A stretch of DNA of 64,000 nucleotides from Kingdonia uniflora (lineage: Eukaryota > Streptophyta > Magnoliopsida > Ranunculales > Circaeasteraceae): the NCBI GenBank assembly GCA_014058105.1, contig JACGCM010000655.1, positions 384,501 through 448,500 of the forward strand, in the 5' to 3' direction. Shown here in pieces: positions 59,595-64,000 of the stretch. The notes beneath the pieces are model-generated. The model worked only from the letters and a program-made list of their open reading frames with translations. It was not told where the DNA came from and ran no database searches. Both the position numbers and the translations under genes were made by a program. Position 1 is the first letter of the stretch, and each line of letters begins with the position of its first letter.

Positions 59595-59646
59595 CTTGCA
59601 TAGTGGACCTGTAGACAAACCTACCGCCCTAGGTCCACTATGCAAG
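59595..59646. repeat. 16-bp perfect stem-loop
   Basis: CTTGCATAGTGGACCT (59595-59610) and its reverse complement (59631-59646) flank a 20-nt loop. It resembles the terminal stem-loops that stabilise plant mitochondrial transcripts, but no gene is adjacent. Confidence 0.9.
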
Positions 59647-62140
59647 AATCCTTCTAACTCGCCCTTTTTGTCTAAGAACACGATAGCTTTAGCTTTAGTA
59701 GTTTGGAAAACACCTACGGCTTTTACTCTTTTAAACTACGACTTTTGACAGCTCTAAAACACACAGAACCTTATTTTGCTTCCAAACTACCTTCTGTCCG
59801 GATCCCCTCGTTTTCTATGAATTTGATTCTCAGTCCAAAACACAGCCCGGGATAGACAAAGCTAGGATATAAAAAAAGGCGACCCGACCTCCGCGTGGAA
59901 TAACTAACTGTAGTTTAGGAGCGCCAACTCTTGCACCAACTGTGCTCATTGAGAAGTGGAAGCGAGCGTGAGAAAAGATTAGGTCTTGCTTGTGATTCAC
60001 TCTGTCCCATTTCACACTTCCTATGAAGTACCGGGGGATCGACATCTCTAATCCACTTAATAGCCACCGGCAAAAAAACCCAAGAAAGAGGAAACTGTAT
60101 GGGACGAAATTGAGGTAAAGAGAGTCACCAAGCGTAGTTTAGGATCCTCAATAGTAGCTTCGGCGTAATGTCTATTTTGAAAGCCCTACCGCTTGGCTAT
60201 AATAGGTAAGTATAGGCGGGAGAGCAAAAGCCGCTCTTCCTTAGGACCGTAGTTTAGGACCCCAATGCCTCTAAAACGCAGACCACGTCTCTAAACTGCT
60301 GCAGGCGACCACTCTTCCTGTAGTTTTAGGAACCCTATGCCTCTAAAACGCAGACCACGTCTCTAAACTGCACACTTGCCGGCGACTACTCTTCCTTAGG
60401 GATCCCGCCGAGCGATTCTCCTAACGGTCTTTTCCTTGCCTTGTTTGTGAATAGAGGTGTAGGTCAGCCTTTCTTTTTACGGGAGGTTCTCCGATACGAC
60501 GACTCGCCTCGGCCGAAGGGTCCTAAAGTCTAGCCAGGTAGTAAACTCGTCGGCAAGTGAAGCCAGAAGACCCCCTCTAAACTGCTGAGCTCTTTCTTCT
60601 TCTCTTCTGTCGCAAAAGCAAATCATGGGATTGTCGCAGTGTGCTGAAGAAACGTAAGCACAGCGCGAGCCCCTGTGGTTCTTGGCTGTGAGCCGAGAGA
60701 ATGCCCCTTATCCATCGTCCCTTTTAAACTCCTTCTATAGAAAAGGACCAACACTACTAGCACACCCCCCAAAAACAGAAAGCTTTTAAACTCCTTCTAT
60801 ATACATTGTTAAAAAAATAACTCTCTATAAACATTACCACTACAACACACTCCTGACTCTTATTTAACGTACGCAAGTCCAAAAGAAAGCTGGCTCTAAA
60901 CCACTCCTTTTCCATCGTCTTTTTTCCACAAAAAAAACACAGAACCTATTCTAAAAGCTACTTGCGTACGAAGAAAATACCTCCAAACTGCCTTCTTTTA
61001 AAGGCTACTCTTTAATGCTCTTTAATACTCTAAACTACTAAGGCTTTTTTTGAAAACTTGCGTACGCAAGGCTTTTTTTTGAAACTTGCGTACGCTCTAA
61101 ACTACTAATGCTCTTTTTCCGTACGCAAGTTGGTTCTTGAAAGGTGACCTTAGGCTCCTCCGGATACCTTTCGCTCTCGTCGTTTCCTCGTACGCAAGTT
61201 CCCCCAAAAACCCATCATACAGTCTTTCACTCGTAGTTTAGGATCCTTCCCAAGCGGCTATTGGCCACAATTCAACAACTCTTTAGACAAAAAGCACCGT
61301 GGTGCCAAAATGTTCTGCGAGACGCTAGCTACCCGGGTAAGAGAGCAAGGATCCTCGACTGAAGATGGTTGCTTGTCACATAGCGAGTTGCCCATCTTTC
61401 CTCCTCGTCATTATACATGATCCAGCGTAGTTTAGAAAGCAACAAAATAGAAGACGAGGATCCTAAACTACAACTACCTTTGTTGGCTTTCTTTAAAAGG
61501 GCGCCGGGTTTGTCTAAACTTGCGTACGAAAAGAGTAAGGTCTAGTGGATTTCGTGTATCTTTCGTATTTATAGAGTGGGCTTGCGCTTCTAAACTACCT
61601 TTTTTTTTTTCGAGGCGGGATTTCAAGGCAGTCCAGATGCGTGGACAGAGGAGCCGCTGATGCGAAACGCCTATTTTTTTTGACGTTAGCTAATGCAAGA
61701 CTTGCGTACGGTGAAACGGTAGTGGTGATGTCATAGCTATAGAAGGAGTGGTTTTGAGTGTGAGAAATAGTGGATGATGGAAAATAGGATCCAAACTACA
61801 AACTACGTAATCTTTCGCCGGTTTTTTGTAGTTTGTAGTTTAGGGGTGAGACCGAAATACCAACATAGTCGCGATTGACTAAGGTATAGTAGCGTAGCGA
61901 GAGTCAGACTGTGAAGGAAGGAAGAGCTACGGAGTTCCTAAGCCAGTTATGGCTTTCACTTGCGTACGGCGATCAGCGTACGCAAGTTCACCAAGAAAAG
62001 TGATCAAGAAAGCCAGTTTTAAAGTGGCTCTCACCGTACATGGCTCCTGGTCTTGTGTCCATAGGTTGGAGCGGTTAGGTTTCCCGGATGAGCCAAAAGA
62101 GGTAGTCTACTTGCGTACGCCGAACCCACACCCACGTAGT
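59647..62140. other. Intergenic, word-rich
   Basis: No gene seen beyond listed repeats. 61055-61085 has the full palindrome CTTGCGTACGCAAG followed by a second ACTTGCGTACGC after GGCTTTTTTTTGAA. 61957-61987 has two words facing each other around GGCGATCAGC. Confidence 0.68.
60265..60371 (+). repeat. 35-bp direct repeat
   Basis: ATGCCTCTAAAACGCAGACC onward at 60265-60299 and 60337-60371, identical. The surroundings (GTAGTTTAGGA before, CGAC-ACTCTTCCT after) are also shared, so the true unit is about 75 bp. Confidence 0.9.
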
Positions 62141-62240
62141 TTGGGGGCTCCTTCGCTAAAATATACATTACGCCATAAGAGGTAGCTTGTGTGTTTTGGG
62201 GGCTCCTTCGCTAAAATATACATTACGCCATAAGAGGTAG
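62141..62240 (+). repeat. 45-bp duplication carrying the ATATACATTACG word
   Basis: TTGGGGGCTCCTTCGCTAAA, ATATACATTACG and CCATAAGAGGTAG at 62141-62185 and 62196-62240, identical. The interval before copy 2 is CTTGTGTGTT, a form of the GTGTGTT word. Confidence 0.93.
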
Positions 62241-62748
62241 GTCGCTCTAGTAGTTAGAGCTAGAGGCCCTTTAAAGAGCACTAGAAAGTGAAACTCGTTC
62301 GTCTTCTAACTTAGAGCAAATTGCTGGTCTTATCCACAAGAGACAAACCAGCACTAGAACTTGCGTACAGTGAAATGCACGCAGCAAGCGTAGTTTAGAG
62401 TAGTTTAGCAGCAAGAAAGGATCCTAAACTACAACTACGCGCTAGATTAGGTCAGTGAATTGAGCTTCTGTGCTAGCTATGTTAGTGAACAACGAAAGAC
62501 TGCACGCTCTTGAATCTCGATCTAGCCGGGGTGTGCTGCAGAAGAGGAAGGCCTATCGAAAAAGCTAGGTCGGGCGGCTATGAAAAAGAAAGAAGGGAAG
62601 GATTTGGCTCACTCACGCAGACTGAAGCCACCATCAATGGGTGTGTTTCAGATCGAAAAAGCGTTGCCGAGAAAGAGGGGGCTTCTCTCTATGACACTCG
62701 TAGGGCCTCCTGCTTGCTTACCAAGCCGTCGAGCTCAAAACGGGGATT
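62241..62748 (-). other. 3' flank of nad5
   Basis: This is the region after the nad5 stop codon on the minus strand. No gene and no strong terminal stem-loop are seen in the first 200 bases. Between 62345 and 62440 the words ACTTGCGTAC, GTAGTTTAG (twice) and AGGATCCTAAACTAC reappear, about 300 bp beyond the stop. Confidence 0.6.
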
Positions 62749-62898
62749 TTAGCTTTTCGATGACGACGTACTCAAAAAACGACTCACTATCAAAAGGAAG
62801 GACAAGCGATTAGCTACCCAAGAAGATAGAGAGTCCCACATACGAGAAAAGGTCACAAATAGAGTTGAACCAAGTAACATTGCGAAGGCATAATGATA
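62749..62898 (-). CDS. nad5: NADH dehydrogenase subunit 5, exon 5 (C-terminus)
   Basis: Fifty codons on the minus strand, from the splice junction (first codons Tyr-His-Tyr-Ala) to TAA at 62749-62751. The translation has YAFAMLLG, then [15 protein letters not shown] and NRLSF, the conserved C-terminal tail of plant mitochondrial NAD5, a proton-pumping membrane subunit of complex I. Its length (49 residues plus stop) and its phase-0 start agree with the last nad5 exon of other plants. Three C bases look like C-to-U editing sites: 62867 (TCA to TTA, Ser to Leu), 62846 (TCT to TTT, Ser to Phe) and 62844 (CGT to TGT, Arg to Cys). Each would restore the usual residue. One true substitution is visible: GCT (Ala) after SSWV, where Asp is usual. 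The exon contains none of the dispersed repeat words. Exon 4 is not found in the window. Confidence 0.96.
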   Translation of the reverse strand, partial: YHYAFAMLLGSTLFVTFSRMWDSLSSWVANRLSFLLIVSRFLSTSSSKS

Positions 62899-62924
62899 GT
62901 AGGGTCGGGATATCCCCGCCCTCC
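62899..62924 (-). ncRNA. Group II intron domain VI and 3' splice site
   Basis: After a GGA linker the minus strand folds as GGGC-GGG, loop GATAT, then CCC-G, a bulged A, and CCC. The bulged A at 62905 is seven bases from the 3' end TAC, the usual spacing of the branch-point adenosine. The intron therefore ends in AC at 62899 and exon 5 starts at 62898. Because the branch A is bulged correctly, lariat splicing is expected. Confidence 0.93.
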
Positions 62925-62958
62925 GAACCGGACGTGAGGGTCTCCCCTCATCCGGCTC
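62925..62958 (-). ncRNA. Group II intron domain V (nad5 intron 4)
   Basis: This is the 34-nt catalytic hairpin of the intron before nad5 exon 5, read on the minus strand. The lower stem GAGCCGGAT pairs with GTCCGGTTC, with the invariant AGC triad at positions 2-4. The AC bulge is at positions 24-25, the upper stem is GAGGG/CCCTC, and the cap is a GAGA (GNRA) tetraloop. Every position needed for a functional domain V is present. It forms the active site that splices the nad5 transcript. Confidence 0.97.
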
Positions 62959-63322
62959 TCTGCAGGGGAATCAAAACTCACTGCTTCCCCTAATATCCTC
63001 CTTTTTTTGGGGGTTTACAGGAGATCCCAGAGGCTCGCTCGGAAAGGAAGCGCTATACCACTAAGGACTAACCACTCTACAGCACACTCCTCTTGCCAAA
63101 AGACCTTGTAGGGCTTTAAAACAAGTGACATTGAGCCAACGCCATAACGACTTTCCTCTAGCTAGTGGCTTTCTAAACTACTGTCGCTGCGATCGCCCTC
63201 GGTTGATAGGTTGGCCGCAACACACCCCTAACGTCGAAGTCTAATCATCGCTGTGAGTCTTGGGCAAGAAGGACGATCAAAGAAGCTCTTTAAAGAAAGC
63301 CACAGGTCGCCCTTCGATTAGC

Positions 63323-63349
63323 TTCGGTCTAGTAGTTTACTAGACCGAA
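63323..63349. repeat. 12-bp stem, 3-nt loop hairpin within the presumed nad5 intron
   Basis: TTCGGTCTAGTA, loop GTT, TACTAGACCGAA. The centre holds GTAGTTTA, the core of the commonest word of the window. Located about 365 bp upstream of domain V on the minus strand. Confidence 0.9.
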
Positions 63350-63813
63350 AGCTACGGTTAGGACGGAACTATTGCTTTCCGTGTTTTAGAGCTCATGCTT
63401 CATTTGGGGCCGGACCAATGTCGAAAAGAATTGCCCAGGGCAGAAAAAAAAACGCTACACTCCTAAGTCAATAGCCTATAGGTCCTGTCGAAGCTAACTA
63501 AAGTGGAGCACTAGAACAAAACGCATTTGAGTCCCATTTTCTTTCATAGCAATAAACCGGCAAGAAAGACAAACAGTGTTTTTTTAGAAAGACAGTTTTC
63601 TAACTTAGAGCAAATTTCTGGTCTTTTCCACCTTCTTTTCTTTAAGCATACGCTCTTCAATTACACCCAAAGCACACCCCTCAAAAACCAGCAAGAAAAA
63701 AAAAAAAGAGCGAGAGAGTATAGTAAAAGTATAGTAAAAGACGGTGGATAATAGGTATGTGCTTTTAAATAGAAGACGAGTGTGCTGTTAGAGCTATTTT
63801 TGAATTCTCAGTT

Positions 63814-63851
63814 TGTCTTTGGACTTGTTTAGTAGTTTAGCGGTGGTAGTT
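63814..63851 (+). repeat. 38-bp direct repeat, copy 2 (in or near the nad5 intron)
   Basis: The partner of 53534-53571. It lies about 0.9 kb upstream (minus strand) of nad5 domain V, so intergenic repeat sequence reaches into, or close to, the intron. Confidence 0.9.
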
Positions 63852-64000
63852 GTTGCACTAGGATCCTTGTAAGTCTACTGTATTAATAAGTATAATAACT
63901 AGCCGAATATAGAATAGAAATAGACTAGAAGAAGGCCTAAAGAGAAGAGGTGTGTGTTGGAGCGTAGATCAGAAGAAGGGCGATAGTTGCGCGTACGTAA

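Larger units (their letters stand above)
62959..64000 (-). other. Probable upstream body of nad5 intron 4, repeat-laden, incomplete
   Basis: By position this stretch should be the interior (domains I-IV) of the intron whose domains V and VI end at 62958, read on the minus strand and running off the window. I see neither the intron 5' end nor nad5 exon 4 up to 64000. Either the intron is longer than about 1.1 kb, perhaps enlarged by repeats in the domain IV loop, or the two halves are trans-spliced. The first few hundred bases from domain V hold several local hairpins. Further out the stretch carries the dispersed words: GTAGTTTA at 63332, a 12-bp hairpin at 63323-63349, AACACACC at 63220, an AT-rich tract near 63690-63730, and a 38-bp long-range repeat at 63814-63851. 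Where intron ends and intergenic DNA begins cannot be told. Confidence 0.5.

Noticed and set aside
62510..62813. Plus-strand open frames over the nad5 exon end
   Set aside because: They overlap the clear minus-strand nad5 exon and have no recognisable product.
1..64000. CRISPR array or clustered direct repeats with spacers
   Set aside because: The repeats are 9-22 bp, occur in both orientations at irregular spacing, and no cas-like gene is present.

Overview
The window is almost certainly plant mitochondrial DNA. Three genes or gene parts can be recognised, all on the minus strand: an elongator trnM-CAU of plastid type (12931-13003), a bacterial-type trnC-GCA (41945-42017), and the last exon of nad5 (62749-62898). 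The nad5 exon is preceded by textbook domains VI and V of a group II intron (62899-62958). It has three C positions where C-to-U RNA editing would restore conserved NAD5 residues, a hallmark of land-plant mitochondria. The bacterial-type tRNA-Cys points to an angiosperm. My best guess is a repeat-saturated early-diverging lineage such as the water lilies (Nymphaeales), but this is inference.

The rest of the window, more than 99%, holds no gene I can recognise. It is not random sequence. It is built from a small vocabulary of short words used over and over in both orientations: (a) ACTTGCGTACG / CGTACGCAAGT; (b) GTAGTTTAG / CTAAACTAC; (c) AGGATCCT; (d) a 21-bp GCCGTAATGT...TTTTAGGC element; (e) a CTCTTTTCTTTAATACTTG word; plus AACACACC and runs of A or T. 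Words b and c are parts of one 22-bp perfect palindrome (18361-18382, 26921-26942). Word a is half of the 14-bp palindrome CTTGCGTACGCAAG and forms a 36-bp perfect palindrome at 39711-39746. None of the words lies inside either tRNA or the nad5 exon.

Layout: 1-12930 is word-rich intergenic DNA with minisatellites and a 36-bp inverted repeat. trnM follows at 12.9 kb. From 13 to 41.9 kb there is intergenic DNA with a diverged duplication of about 1.2 kb (about 21305-22630 and 27003-27990), a three-copy module at 23.6-24.2 kb and many short tandem arrays. trnC is at 42.0 kb. From 42 to 62.7 kb there is more of the same, with long-range direct repeats of 38-68 bp linked to the early part of the window. 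nad5 exon 5 and its intron close the window; exon 4 is not seen and must lie beyond the end or elsewhere.

The longer open frames (up to 166 codons) match no mitochondrial protein I know, are often made of the repeat words, and are not called as genes. The new thing here is the repeat system: palindromic, modular, apparently mobile or copied by template switching, with nested subfamilies and one case where the 21-bp element sits in opposite orientation between similar flanks.
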